A stretch of 64,000 nt of DNA from the NCBI GenBank assembly GCA_017311315.1, contig CM029638.1:8056368-8120367 (forward strand). The letters are read 5' to 3'. Every line of letters starts with the position of its first letter. The first letter of the stretch is position 1. This stretch comes from Dendrocalamus latiflorus (taxonomy: Eukaryota > Streptophyta > Magnoliopsida > Poales > Poaceae). The notes beneath the pieces were generated by a model, which saw only the letters and a list, made by a program, of their open reading frames with translations, did not search any database and had not been told where the DNA came from. Below are positions 23,417 through 34,989 of the stretch, piece by piece. Position numbers and translations under genes: made by a program.

Positions 23417-23780
23417 GCCCTGCATCCGCGGAGGATGGCAGCGAGGGGCGAGGGAGCCGACGAGACGGCGACGCGCCTCGGGCGCTCCTCTCGGCACGCG
23501 AAATGCGACCGGACCAGCGTTGGTCGCGCGGTGAAACGGGACGTCGGGCCTGCTTCGGTGCGTTCGTGCGTGATTGGCTGGTTGCTACGTACGCCCATCC
23601 GTGTCGCACGCGAAGACGCGAGAAGGTTCGGTGCAACTGATGAAGATCATTGCAGTGCGAAGCTGGCAGTGTGACTGACCGGCCGTAGAATATTCAGTAT
23701 GGCGGGTCCGAGGGGTGTATGGCTCTTTTAAAATCTTTCTCTAAATATCAATAATGATATATAGCAGAAACACAAATTCA
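23417..23780. other. Flank of solo LTR, GC-rich, no gene
   Basis: This continues the GC-rich DNA found left of the solo LTR. Small frames are open on both strands without recognisable content. Confidence 0.4.
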
Positions 23781-23789
23781 AATATTCAA

Positions 23790-26100
23790 TGAAACCCAGA
23801 CGCCTCGGAACCGGTCAGGCCTCTACTCGAAACTGGTCAAACTAGCAATTTGCGGTTAAACTGGATGAACAGTAAAAACCGATCAGACCTCTAGTTCTTT
23901 AGCAGTCATACTAGACAAACAATAAAATTAAACGATGAATAGTAAAATTAGTACTATTTCAAATCCAAAAATCTTTGTAACTTTTTGATTCGATGATCCA
24001 AATAACTTAAAACTTGGTATACACATTCTCTATGATGTCACCAATCTATTATAATCAACGATCGAAATAAGTATTGCCAAAGCTATGACTCTTTTACATT
24101 TGAGTGAAGGATGACCAAAATCGAACAAAGGAAAATTTGGATTTGCACTTGTTTGTGAGTCTTAGATGATTTAGGTGACTTTAGATGCGTTCTTATATGT
24201 CATAGCAAGTTAAATCAGAACACGAATTCGATCTAAAACACTCACAAGAGCAAAACCCAAAAATTACCTCTCTTGAGAAAAACCAAGCAAACTAAAAAAT
24301 ATCCTCTGGACCATGCTTAAATGGATGAGATCTTATCTTCAGGAGGCATCTCTACCTCTTACACGTCTTGACATCAGAAAAGCTTAAGAAAAGAGAAATC
24401 CAAATAAGAAAACCAAAAAAGTAAAAGCACAAGAGGGGATCCATGACACAACTCATTTGCCAAACTTTGTATATTCATTTCACTTAGAGAGAAATATTTT
24501 ACAACCAATTCCTCAGGATGACACAACTCTAAACTAAAACACACACACAAAAGACTCAAACCCAAAAAAATTCTAACCATAATATCTCAAGTCATGAGAA
24601 GCATACCTCTCACAACACAACACAAGGCTTATATAGCGGAGGCCCTAACATCTAGCCACTCTTTAATATGGCTGTAAACGAGCCGAGCTCGAGCGAGTTT
24701 GACCTTCCAGGCTCGAGCTCGGTAGAAGCTCGAGCCGAGCTCGAGTTGGGGTCCGAGCTTGGATCTGGGCTCGAGCTCGGCTCGGTCTAAGCTCGAGTAG
24801 GCTCAAGCTCGGCTCGTTGAAGCTCGTTAACAATTAAAATAATTTATTATGCACTATTTTTCAATAATAAGAAACTTTTAAGTTCGAGTTCGGCTCTAGT
24901 AAACTCGATAACGGTTAAAATAATTCAAATATACACTAATTTTCAACAATAAGAAAAGCTCGAGCTCGAGTTCGGCTCGAGTAAACTCGGTAAGAATTAA
25001 TATATATTACTATTTAAGCTCGAATCGGGGCTCGCGAACTATTCGAGCTCGGCTCGGTGAAGCTCGTGAGCTCGAGATCAAGCTCGAGTTCGGCTCGTTT
25101 AGAGTTCGAACCGAGCTCGAATCGAGCCTAGAGCGAGCCGAACTCGAGTAGCTCGCGAGCTTCGAGCTTTTTTTTACAGCCCTACTCTTTAATGGATCAC
25201 ATCGCTTACATATGGGTAAACTTGGCAACTCACACACAAATATGTTTTACTCTCACACACTTACACACTTTTTAAAACGCGATTTTTCAAGGCTTCATAA
25301 GCTCATTAAGACATTCCATCCATAAAGACATAACCTAAACCACTCAAGCCAGTGCCGTAGTTTTACAAACTGCCACTTCACTCGGACAATTTTCTCAATT
25401 GCCACTCGTTGGTCTTCACGATGATGCGATGTCCATGACTTATCGCCAAGATCATACACCTGTGCCGAGACCGTCACCACTTGAAACATCCAAATTCAAT
25501 GGCACATCAACATCACACCATAGTCTGTGATACCCAATACTTACCGTTTAGATCGTACGTTTGCTCCGAGAACTATCACCACTTGAAATGTACAAGTCCA
25601 ATTGGCACGCCATATGCACACATTGCCTCCTCATGATTATTGTCTTTCTCTTGTGCTCTTGGCTTGAGATGATGCTTCATTTAGATTTACACAACACTCA
25701 ATGACCACCAAACATCGGTCTTGCTGCTGGCCGCAATCTATCATCAAAGCACCTGTACATTACAGACAAAGCAATTGATCTCATTACAAATGATATGCAC
25801 GTGACTCTCAATTAGCAAAATATATGCATGGACCTACTCCATAACTAACATGCATGAAACCCCTATGACTAACACTTGTATGGACATACCATGGCTAACA
25901 CTGCATGGACACCGTCATGACTCATAACCAAAACCGTAGAATCACTCAAAAACGATTCCTCTTAGAAACCTCAACAGGGGCCGATCTGATTGAGGCCACT
26001 AGATCAGTCCGACCACCCTAAGATATGCTGGTTGGACCGTCACTCGGTTGGTCACACTTCACCAGTTAGACTGCCATCCCAGGCCAGTCTGATCGGTGCT
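23790..26100 (-). mobile_element. LTR-retrotransposon LTR fragment, minus orientation
   Basis: The segment around 24180-25290 resembles 39370-39980 (shared phrases such as CATAGCAAGTTA/CACAGCAAGTTA, AATGGATCACAT/CATGGATCATAT and TTTACTCTCACA). Each copy has a minus-strand TATA-like motif (here reading CTATATAAGCC near 24630). Degenerate GGTCGGACTG-type phrases lie to its right. I infer an old LTR of a retrotransposon shared with the copy at 38.5-40.6 kb. It is interrupted by the hAT MITE at 24667-25184. Boundaries are approximate. Confidence 0.45.
24667..25184. mobile_element. hAT-type MITE rich in GAGCTCG motifs
   Basis: The 518-bp element has ends TATGGCTGTAAA (left) and TAGGGCTGTAAA (right, reverse complement) and a perfect 8-bp duplication CTCTTTAA (24659-24666, 25185-25192), diagnostic of hAT insertion. 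The interior is dominated by GAGCTCG, GCTCGAG and CGAGCCGAG repeats. There is no coding sequence. It inserted into an older LTR fragment. Confidence 0.9.
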
Positions 26101-26420
26101 TTCAGAAAAGCACAGGTTAAAATGCAATTTAACAAAAATCAAAATTAAACAACAAAAACAATGTACAAGTAATGTCAAATACTCATTATTCTTATGGGCT
26201 AACACCACATGGTCCTACGGTGGACTAGGAAGGCATGCCATTTTTTATTTTTCAGATAAAAAATTGTTGTTTCTGGATATACTGATACGTAGTATAATTT
26301 CAACAGTTCAATTATTCTTTTGGAGGAACTGCTTTTTTAAAAAATCTGTATGTACAAAATGGTTTTAGCAGCTGTACTGTACGTAAATAAATTGATACAC
26401 AGTTGTTCGTTGCTACTATT
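26100..26420. other. Intergenic, no gene seen
   Basis: Mixed-composition DNA without supported features. Confidence 0.4.
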
Positions 26421-26423
26421 TCT

Positions 26424-26512
26424 CGGTATAAATAGGCAAACGGTTTTCTTCCTCCGTGTTTGTCCGTTCTCTTCAGCAATGGCGCACCTGGACTCCCCTG
26501 GACGAATCGAGG

Positions 26513-26554
<42 letters not shown>

Positions 26555-26770
26555 CCTCTGTGTGTGTGTGTGTTCATCTCTGGTCACAGTCCGTTCCTTT
26601 TGGACGCTTGCAGTCATGCCCTGCCTTCACTCGATTCTCTCCGTCTCATGTGCAGACACGCCGACGGCTGCGCTTTCACGCATCAACTGTTCCCGTATCC
26701 CGTTTACATCGACCACGGAGGTGATCCTCAGCAGCAGCAGGGTTCCTTTTCAGATTTTTGCCATACAAAC
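26424..26770 (+). other. TATA box, short ATG exon and CT repeat (orphan gene start?)
   Basis: GGTATAAATAGGC at about 26424 lies 55 bases before an ATG (26479). An 11-codon exon MAHLDSPGRIE then ends at a GT donor (26512) just before a CT repeat. The next AG acceptor (26654-26655) leads to a frame that stops within about 22 codons, so no sensible protein results. It may be the 5' remnant of a gene, or chance. Not recognised. Confidence 0.2.
26516..26572. repeat. (TC)n / (TG)n microsatellite
   Basis: About 35 bases of TC repeat, a CCCTCCC spacer, then about 13 bases of TG repeat. Confidence 0.9.
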
Positions 26771-26889
26771 CCGGGTCATGTTTCCAGCACAGACGTGAAC
26801 ATTACCTGCCTGTTAATTGGTCCATCGAAAAGGGGAATTTGTAATGGCCGACTTGGACGTAGGCTTACCTACGTCAAATAAACCATTTA

Positions 26890-27536
26890 CTTTCCAAATT
26901 CCTCGCTCATAATTTAGCTTCGGCAACAGCAAAGTTAACTGCAATTTGCCTACAAAATTAAAGGCACACGCATGACATGAGCCACAGAGCTGTGTTTGAA
27001 AGGGCCCTACAGGTTGTGGGGCTTAAGAGAAGATCTGGTAGAAGGAATAATTTTAGCTCAAGGAATATCCATCTCCAAAGAATATCCGCTGGCTATATTC
27101 TCTCTATTCTCTATTCATAGCATTTCAACTGGCCCGCAGCAAAATCTGCCGAACTGGCAAAAATTAGGTGTGTGTCATCACCCCCGGTACGAGTAAGGAG
27201 CATTGGTACAATTCGGTAGTAGGTTTTATGAGTGTTTAACTGTAGAGGTAGGACACAGTAGAAGCACACTGACACCAGCTGCCGAACAAAGAATCTTTGG
27301 GGAAGAAGTGTAGAACATATATAGATGCTCTTGATACCCGTGAGTTCAATTTCTGGCCATGATAGTTTTTATTATCCTTAGGAGGTATTAAGTAACTCTA
27401 ACTAAATTACCCTTAAATATTTTTGATATCTTCACCCTTTAAACTCTTGATACTTGTTGACACTAGCTCAATGGATGCCTTGATACTTTCTAAGGATAGT
27501 AAAAAATCTCTCTAGCCATATCTACTTTGAAGAGTT
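26890..27536. other. Intergenic, no gene seen
   Basis: AT-rich DNA with short phrases repeated again near 27830-27960 (ACTCTTGATACTTGTTGA / ACTTTTGGTACTTATTGA). This suggests an older element split by the MITE between them. Confidence 0.4.
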
Positions 27537-27539
27537 TTT

Positions 27540-27824
27540 GGTGGTGATTGGTTCGGCTGAAAAGCTCATGGCTTATGGCTGAAAATACTGTAGCTGGCTG
27601 AAAAAAGCACTGTAGCTGACAGAGGCTTATTTAGCATAATTAAATTTAAAAATTTTAAAAATATAAAAAATATGTTAGCCCATTACGTATAATACAAACA
27701 AATACGGGAAAAAAGAACCGTCAAAAAAGCTCAACAAAAAGCCGAAAGTTCAAAAAAAGACGAAACTTATGAATAGTGGAAAATAAGTCAGAAACCAGAA
27801 GCCGAAACCGAGTTGATCAGGACC
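27540..27824 (+). mobile_element. Tourist-like MITE, family member 1 of 3
   Basis: 285 bp, starting GGTGGTGATTGGTTCGGCTG and ending AGTTGATCAGGACC, with inverted ends and a 3-bp TTT flank on each side. It shares its whole length with the copies at 51973-52245 and 60276-60546 (for example GCACTGTAGCTGACAGAGGC, and GACGAAA...TATGAATAGTG). Confidence 0.75.
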
Positions 27825-27827
27825 TTT

Positions 27828-28440
27828 ATCATCCTTAGGAGATACGAGTATTTCGACACCAAATCGTCCTTAAATTTTTGGTACCTGTTGGTACTTTCAC
27901 CCTTTAAACTTTTGGTACTTATTGATATTAGCTTTAATACCTCGTAAGAATGGTAAAAAATCTCTCTACTTTGTGGTTAAAACATCGAGGCAGAGGATGT
28001 GCTTCTCTAAATTGCTCAATATTTGGTCAAACTATCGAGATCCTGAAGCACGTGTACCAAAACATATGAATCCCAAAGCATTAGCCCAATCCTAGCTCAT
28101 ACATGAGGAAATTACTCTGAAATCATTCGCACTCACTTCATTTGATTTTCACACGCATTCCAAACGGGCCTCATGCCCTTTTATAGCTCCTGAAACCTCG
28201 ACATCATATCAAGCAAGTTCCATATTCTAAAAGAAAAAGGAGTTTGAGTTCTGAAATAAAAGCAGAAACAGTGTATTTGGAACAAGCGAAAAGCAGAAAT
28301 CACAGGTTGTTAAACAATAGCTATAAGCCTGTAACAGCAGCGATTGAGCGACCAGGCACCACAAGAAGACCGTGGGTGTGACCTCACCGGAGAAAGAGCT
28401 GATCCAGCGACAGCCCACGGGTCACCGCGACGAGCCAAAA
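27828..28440. other. Upstream region of the glycerol-3-phosphate transporter gene
   Basis: No gene is seen. It contains old repeat sequence and the distal promoter. Confidence 0.4.
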
Positions 28441-28456
28441 GGCTCTCGTAAACCTC

Positions 28457-28602
28457 TATATAGACCAGTAACTCCTTGGAAGCCACGGCCGAGGCGCTCC
28501 AGAAAGCTGCCCCCCCACACACCACACAACGCCGAGCGACCAAGAACAGCCGCTGGTTCTTTGACCGCTCCTAGAACTGGCACTGCTTCTCTTTGCAGGT
28601 AA
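28457..28602 (+). promoter_or_regulatory. TATA box and 5' leader exon of the transporter gene
   Basis: TATATAG at 28457-28463 is followed by a C/A-rich leader that ends CTTTGCAG|GTAATT at about 28599, a good splice donor. A matching acceptor (TTTTCAG) precedes 29794, shortly before the ATG at 29892. The leader is therefore probably split by a 1.2 kb intron, common in plant transporter genes. The positions of donor and acceptor are inferred. Confidence 0.5.
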
Positions 28603-29891
28603 TTGCATCCCTTAGTTCGTTAGTGCAATCTTTTCACCTCCTCCGCTTGCTTGCAATTCTGTTTCTTTTGTCAGCCTCCAAAACAAAAAGGTTGCTTTAA
28701 GTTACTGGTCAGCTAACTGATCGCCTACCTTCTTTGCCTCGCAAATTTGCGGCAATTTATTTCGTTCTGTTTATATATATATCGCTGCTCGTTTTGATTT
28801 GTATATGAAGAGTGCGATCCTTTGGTTGCCTTGCAAGGTTGGTCTTGGTCTTGTCTTGCTTTTCCCTTGTATTCTTCTTGTTGAGCAGCCATAGGACAGG
28901 TAGTGTGGCTTTCTGTACCTTCCTTCTCTTCTTTCCATTTCAGAACTGGAGGTGAGATAATGCTATGGTTGAAGAAGATTTTGTTTCCTTATGCTGCCAA
29001 TATTTCTGATCATGTACATATTTATTTTTAGTTGTGTGCCGTGGTTCAACCTTGACCAAATCGCAGTTCTTGATTTTAGTATTCATTAGATGTTTTTACT
29101 TAGATTTTACCCCTCTTTGTCGAGCAAACTTCCCATTTAAGGTGCTTTTATGTTTTTCTCAACAGTGATTTACACAATTTTTAAAGTGCGATGAACGATA
29201 GATAGATGTTATGTTTTAAGATTAGTGTTACTCTTGTTTAGAAAGAAAAAAATAGAAGTACTTCTCTAGCATTATGTTACCGTTAAGTTGTATCAAGAAA
29301 TTGGTCTATGGTCACACCAATTGCCACTTATGTCTTCACCAAAGAAATTGGGGGTACTGGCAAATCATGTGAGATAAATATTGGTTGTTTATCTACTCAA
29401 CTTGGCGGTGGTATATCTGATGGGAAAAATGGTTGATATTTTGATTTGGTCACTAGCTGATTAGCCTCTTAGGTTGATTTTAATAGAAGTTAACTTACTT
29501 GTATGTATATGCTGATGTCAAGGACCCTTCAATTAAGTGAATCAATGATGTAAAATTCGTTGATATTGTGACACCCCACCTAATCATATGAAAAATACAT
29601 ATGCTATTCATTTGGTTACAAAATGATGACCAACTTAACTTATCGTCCATATTAGCCTTGCCCCCAATAACTCATCAAAATACTGCAGAATAAGCATTTT
29701 AGCTATCATTCATGTTCGTTTTATGTTGAACAAGTTGAAAAATCTTATGGTCTTATGGATAATTCTGACGTTTGCTCTATTTGGACTTTTCAGATAACAG
29801 CTTATCAAGTAGCAACGCGATACTATAATACCGGCCGGCCTTCCTCCTGTCTACAGTTACCTTTGCGTCGAAACCAAATTCAGGTTCATTC

Positions 29892-32752
29892 ATGGGCTCC
29901 CCAATTGAAGGCAAAAGCAAAATGCGAAGCATAAAGCCCTTGGGTATTCAGCTTTTTGAGTGTGTCCGGGGGAGTCCTCTCTCCTTCAAATCATGCCAGG
30001 CTCTTGTGTTGATACTGACATTCTTATCCTATGCTAGCTATCATGCCACTAGGAAAACTACAAGTATTGTTAAGAGTGTTCTTGATCCTAAGACAACAAA
30101 CCTAGGTATGTTGCATTGGCCCAGTCATCTGTATCTTCAAGATTTAAAAGGCGCAAAGAACAACAACACGGCTCTCTATAGTGGCTGGGCTCCGTTTAAT
30201 GCTGATGATGGCACTGCGTTGCTCGGCGAGATTGACTTGGCTTTTCTTGGGGTATATGCAATTGGCATGTTCTTTGCTGGCCATTTGGGCGATCGAGTGG
30301 ATCTAAGGATCCTTCTGACTATCGGAATGATAGGCACTGGGTTGTTCACTGCTGCTTTTGGAGCTGGCTACTGGCTCAACATACACAGCTTCTACTACTT
30401 TTTGGGCATTCAGATGATTGCAGGCCTGTTTCAGTCAACGGGGTGGCCGTCTGTGGTTGCAGTAGTTGGTTATTGGTTTGGGAAGAGCAAGAGGGGGCTA
30501 ATAATGGGAATTTGGAACGCTCATACATCTATTGGAAACATATCTGGCTCTTTAATTGCAGCTGCAATGTTGAAGTTTGGATGGTGTTGGTCATTTGCAT
30601 TGCCTGGTGTTATGATGGCATTAGTTGGACTTGCAGTGTTTCTGCTGTTGCCTGTTGGTCCAGAGGTGATTGGAATTGAGGAGGATCTCCATGTGAAGGA
30701 TTCTGAAAAGAGTGACATGGGCACCCCTTTGTTGGAAGGAAAATCAGATGTGAAAGGAAAGGCAGTGGGATTCATTGAGGCGTGGAGAATTCCTGGTGTT
30801 GCTCCATTTGCTCTCTGCCTGTTCTTCTGCAAGCTTGTGGCTTATACATTCCTGTATTGGCTTCCCTTTTATATCAGTCACACAGGTTCGTTTATTCTAT
30901 TAGCATACTGATGCGTTTTTTTCTTTGCTCGTACATAATTAAACTTTTATTCACCATGGTGCTCACAGATCATTAATTGACCTCCAAGGTTACAAATCAT
31001 ATGATGCAGTCATGTAGTAGGACGTGCTCTTGATATTTTGTTTGATATATTACAAAGTGTATTATCAATTGAAAATTGCAGTAAGTGATGTTCAAGTCAC
31101 AATTGCTAACTTTACATGTTGGCAAGCACTCATTGGAATGGGGGCTAACCATTGGTAGTTCTAGGATCACAGAAAGCTAATCCTTGTTGGATTTATTATT
31201 ATCCATGACCATGATGCTCTTGTCTAAAGTTATGTTGTTTTAATGGGCACCGCCTCATTGGCACTATGTTCCACCGAAATTATCTCCACAACCATGGTGC
31301 TGTTTTGACTCATTATTACACTAGTACATGACATGCCATCTTTCTAGGATGGACAAAGGCACAGAGCCTAATGCTGATTTCTCACTCTTTTTTAGATGTT
31401 GTTCAGTGTAGTTACGACCTGTTTGGTTCATATACTAAGGTTACTATAGTTTTTTTTTGCCAAACTTGCCTAAGAGGCTAAGATTAGTTCATCAAAATTA
31501 GAGCCACACTTTCGTTAGCAAAAGGGAATCTTGCCACACTTTTTTGAGTAGTGACAGAATGGTATGGCTATGAACCAAAACGGGTGCCTATCTTGATCAA
31601 ACTTATCTAACTTAGAGTGTGACAAGGTGTGGCTACGAACCAAACATGTCCTTAAACAAACCACGAAAGAGACAAACAAAATTGTGCTTGTGTTGTGGCT
31701 GGTAACTGAGATACAACATTACGGGTGGGTTCTTTTGGGCCGTGGTTTTAGCTTTTGGCTTATGATTTTTGAATTCTGATTGTTCGCGAGAGACATATGC
31801 AAAGGAAAATAGTTGCATGTGATTTTGGCCAGTATAGTCGAACTCGGTACAATATCTACTATAATCTTTCTGTAGACCTCATCTCGAAAAAACACACCAT
31901 TTAAAAGCAATTACTGTAGCAATCTAAACTAAAGCTTAAGCATAAGTGGACAAGAAGCTTTTGGATATGATTATGTGGTTGATTCTCACATGAGACTGTG
32001 AATGGCAAGTGCAGGAATTTGTTGATTCGATTCCTACTGCACTTAACTCTGATCTAATTCAACTTTATGCTTCACATGCAATGAGCTTATAGCTTATAAA
32101 TTTATAGTTTGGCAGCACTACATAGCATGTTTTAAGAAATAAAGAGCTCATTAGCACTAGAACATCACCATTCTGTTCCCATTTTTCAGCTATTGGTGGA
32201 GAATATTTGTCAGACTCCGCCGCGGGGGTACTATCAACTCTGTTTGACGTCGGTGGCGTTGTTGGTGGCATCGTCGCCGGCCACATCTCTGACCGCCTCG
32301 ATGCGCGAGCACTGACGGCGGCGAGCTTCACATTCTCCGCGATACCGGCGCTCTTCTTCTACCGCATATACGGCAGCATCTCGCTGTACTGGAACATCGC
32401 CCTCATGTTCATCACCGGGATGCTCGTGAATGGACCTTACGCGCTGATAACCACCGCCGTCTCCACGGACCTCGGAACGCACAGCTCCCTGAACGGCAAC
32501 TCCCGCGCGTTGGCCACCGTGACCGCGATCATAGACGGGACAGGGTCGATCGGCGCTGCGGTTGGCCCGTTGCTGACGGGCTACATTTCCGCGAAGAGCT
32601 GGAGCGGCGTATTCACAATGCTGATGGCGTCGGCGCTCATCGCAGGGTTGCTGTTGTCGAGGCTAGTCATGGCGGAGGTTTTCGCCAAGATCGAGTCCCG
32701 GAGGCCCGACCCAGCTAGCGATCTGCCCGTGTCCTCCATGGAGGAGCCTTAG
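29892..32752 (+). CDS. SLC37-type glycerol-3-phosphate transporter (MFS), complete
   Basis: This is a member of the plant putative glycerol-3-phosphate transporter family (MFS, related to bacterial GlpT and animal SLC37), predicted to exchange organophosphate for phosphate across a membrane. Exons 29892-30885 and 32190-32752 join in frame at GT-AG sites to 1557 nt, 518 aa. An N-terminal helix region (CQALVLILTFLSYASYHATR) opens the protein. GHLGDRVDLR (about residues 131-140) and GHISDRLDAR in the second half are the paired MFS loop motifs. A hydrophilic central loop (EEDLHVKDSEKSD...) separates two groups of about six membrane segments. Length is normal for the family. The 1.3 kb intron holds at least one MITE, and exon 2 is much more GC-rich than exon 1. 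Subcellular location cannot be read from the sequence. Confidence 0.93.
31415..31651. mobile_element. Tourist-like MITE in transporter intron
   Basis: 237 bp with ends CGACCTGTTTGGTTC and, in reverse complement, GGACATGTTTGGTTC, flanked by TTA on both sides (31412-31414, 31652-31654). Confidence 0.7.
31726..31962. mobile_element. Probable MITE in transporter intron
   Basis: The left end GGTTCTTTTGGGC and the right end (reverse complement GCTTCTTGTCCAC) form imperfect inverted repeats. The interior (AGCTTTTGGCTTATG, GCGAGAGACATATGCA) resembles the element hosting the nested insertion at 33.1-33.6 kb. Confidence 0.5.
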
Positions 32753-33080
32753 GCTGGACACGGTTGAACACTTGAACTGTCTGGTGTCAGTTACATGGAG
32801 AAATGGAGTCTGTAAGGAGTGGCAGGAAGAGCAAACCCCCTCTGATTTTACACCTGAGGAGTAGGTGCTCTCCAGTTCCAGGATTGTAGCACCTCGCGTC
32901 TGATTTGTTGTGCTTGTGATGTGTATATGAAGTGCCTACTACGCTGAATTTGATCGGACTACAATGCGGATAATTGCACGTCTGGTCGTCGACGTCGAGC
33001 CGTCGACCGTTTAGACCATAAAAAGTGGTGTACTGCTTCTTGCAATTATGCTCTTTTTTAATCAGGGAAAGAGCTGGTGA
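32753..33080 (+). other. Transporter 3' untranslated region and flank
   Basis: No reading frame; presumed 3' UTR. No unambiguous polyadenylation signal is claimed. Confidence 0.5.
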
Positions 33081-33085
33081 GAAAC

Positions 33086-33600
33086 GGTAGGTTTTTTTGA
33101 GCTGTGACTTATGACTTTAGAATTTTAGTTGCTCGGGAGAGAATATGAAGAGAGATAATCGTATGTGATTTTGGTTGGTATAATTAAAATTAGCATAGTG
33201 TCTATTACAATTGACTTGTAACAACGTTTAAAAAAAGTTAAGAGTAAAGTCCATTACCGGTTCTTAAACTTTTTATGCTGTGTCATCCTGGTCCATAAAC
33301 TTTTAAAGTATGTCATCCCGGTCCTTAAACTTTCAAAGTGTGGTAATTTCTTTTGAAAGTCTATGGACCGGGATGACACAGCATAAAAAGTTCACTGCTA
33401 CAACTACATAGGATATTGCCACACTTTGAAAGTTTAAGGACCGGGATGACATACTTTAAAAGTTTATGGACCGGAATGACACAGCATAAAAAGTTTAAGG
33501 ACCGGTAATGGACTTTACTCAAAAGTTAATATAGCAAAAGTTTGAAAATAAGTTAATATAGCAAAAGTCAAAAGCCAAAAACATCAAACCAAAAGAATCG
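33086..33600. mobile_element. MITE interrupted by a second MITE
   Basis: The outer pieces (GAGCTGTGACTTATGACTTT on the left, AAAGTCAAAAGCCAAAAACA on the right) form inverted ends of a Tourist-like element. It is split at 33242 by the Mutator-type foldback element. Outer ends are approximate. Confidence 0.5.
33242..33520. mobile_element. Mutator-type foldback MITE with 9-bp duplication
   Basis: The 279-bp element has nearly identical inverted arms of about 100 bp beginning GAGTAAAGTCCATTACCGGT, and a perfect 9-bp duplication AAAAGTTAA (33233-33241, 33521-33529), as in Mutator-like elements. The middle holds an extra partial copy of the arm (CTATGGACCGGGATGACACA). No coding sequence. Confidence 0.9.
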
Positions 33601-34175
33601 GAATTATACTTCGTAGCCACTTCGAGAAAAATTTGGACTTTGTAGCGTGCTGTGTAATGCTACTGTAACACTGCTGTCATGCAATCAGCAACAATGTGGT
33701 GTTCGATCATCGTCAATTTGGAATTCTGGTGCATATAATCAGTGATCACTTGTATTAATTTTTTCTTTCAGTTGCACTCTTGTGTTTAGTGATCCAACAT
33801 ATGATCAGTTGGATTTTTTTTTCTTTCAGTACGCATGACCTTACACAATTTCTAATAGGCATAGTTGCACAAGCAACACACACTCGTATCCACGGCGTCA
33901 GTACCCTTGCACAAATCCCTTTCACACAACAGCGCGCAGCAATATTCTTAACTCCCATCTGATGTCCGTGAGAGACTGGCTCCTAAGCCCTTATACCACG
34001 ACGCTGCACACCTCGGGGTCTAACGAAAAACTCCGGGTAAGCCAATGCATCACATCTAATATTAGAGCATTCTCGCTGTCCGGATGTACTAGAGTGGCTT
34101 GTGGAAAATTGTTCAAATCCACATCATTCGGACCTTCATGAACGGTTCCAGCACCGTAATGCACTCTCAATGTAG
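33601..34175. other. Intergenic, no gene seen
   Basis: Short AT-rich frames only. Confidence 0.4.
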
Positions 34176-34469
34176 TGGGTATCTAGGGGTGGACAAAAAG
34201 CTCGTGGCTCACGGCTCGGCTTGATACAGGCTCGGCTTGGCTCGGCTCGTGGAATTTTCGAGCCGAGCCAGGAGTTGAGCTCGGTTTGTTTAACGAGCCG
34301 AGCTGGCTCGCGAGCCGCTCAGCTGGCTCGGTCAGAGGCTCGGCGCGCGGCCCATGTCTGATTCTCAACGCTCGACCCAGCCCATCTATCTCTCACCAGT
34401 CGCTAGTCGCCTCAGTCTTCAGTCTTCATACTGACACAATCGCCTCCGTCCATCCCTAGAAATCCCCTT

Positions 34470-34834
34470 CTTGCCGGTGTCGCTCTCCTCCTCACAAGCT
34501 ACCGCCTTCTTGCCGCTGGCCACGGTTGGCCGGCGAGGCACCGGCGCCGCGACGGCCACGATCACCGCGACCCTGGGATCCAGGAACAAGAACGGCTGCG
34601 CCGCCACCATGGCCGGCATCCCGAGGCTCAAATCCAGCGATGGCGTGGCCGCAGATGCCGCGGTCGGCGAAGCCGCGGCGGGAAAGTCCCGGGAGGAAGA
34701 CTTCACCATGCTGCTACTCGGGCTCACGGCGCCGACAGCCAGCACCTTGGGCGGCAGGACGTGCGCGTAGGCGACGGGGAAGTTGGTCTTGGCCTTGGGC
34801 CCGCGGAAGTGGAGCGCGGCGGCGTCGTTGTCGT
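34470..34834 (-). pseudogene. AP2/ERF transcription factor 3' fragment (captured)
   Basis: On the minus strand the frame reads DNDAAALHFRGPKAKTNFP, the C-terminal end of an AP2/ERF DNA-binding domain. It continues through a serine/alanine-rich tail containing SLDLSLGMP, an LxLxL (EAR-like) repression motif. The first half of the domain and any start codon are absent. It stays open to about 34419, already in transposon sequence. It is a captured gene piece within the hAT element, not a working gene. Confidence 0.75.
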
Positions 34835-34845
34835 TGCCTGCCGGA

Positions 34846-34989
34846 GTTCGGGATCTTCAACTTCGGGGACTCCAACTCCGACATGGGCGGCGGCGTTCGG
34901 GATGAACATCGCGCTCCCGGAGGGCCGCACCTACTTCCGCCGCCCCACCGGATGGCTCTCTGACAGCCGCCTCGTCATCGATTTCTTTT
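34846..34989 (+). pseudogene. GDSL esterase/lipase first-exon fragment (captured)
   Basis: The plus strand reads FGIFNFGDSNSDMGG, the block I GDS motif of plant GDSL esterases. After a frame change near 34885 it continues as AAFGMNIALPEGRTYFRRPT and SRLVIDFF, the usual sequence up to the first intron. A GTGAGT donor follows at 34990, so genomic, unspliced DNA was captured. The signal peptide region and the rest of the enzyme are missing. Confidence 0.75.

Noticed and set aside
26350..26881. Three overlapping frames of 112-141 codons
   Set aside because: They run through a CT/TG microsatellite and share no consistent protein; only a weak gene-start signal was kept.
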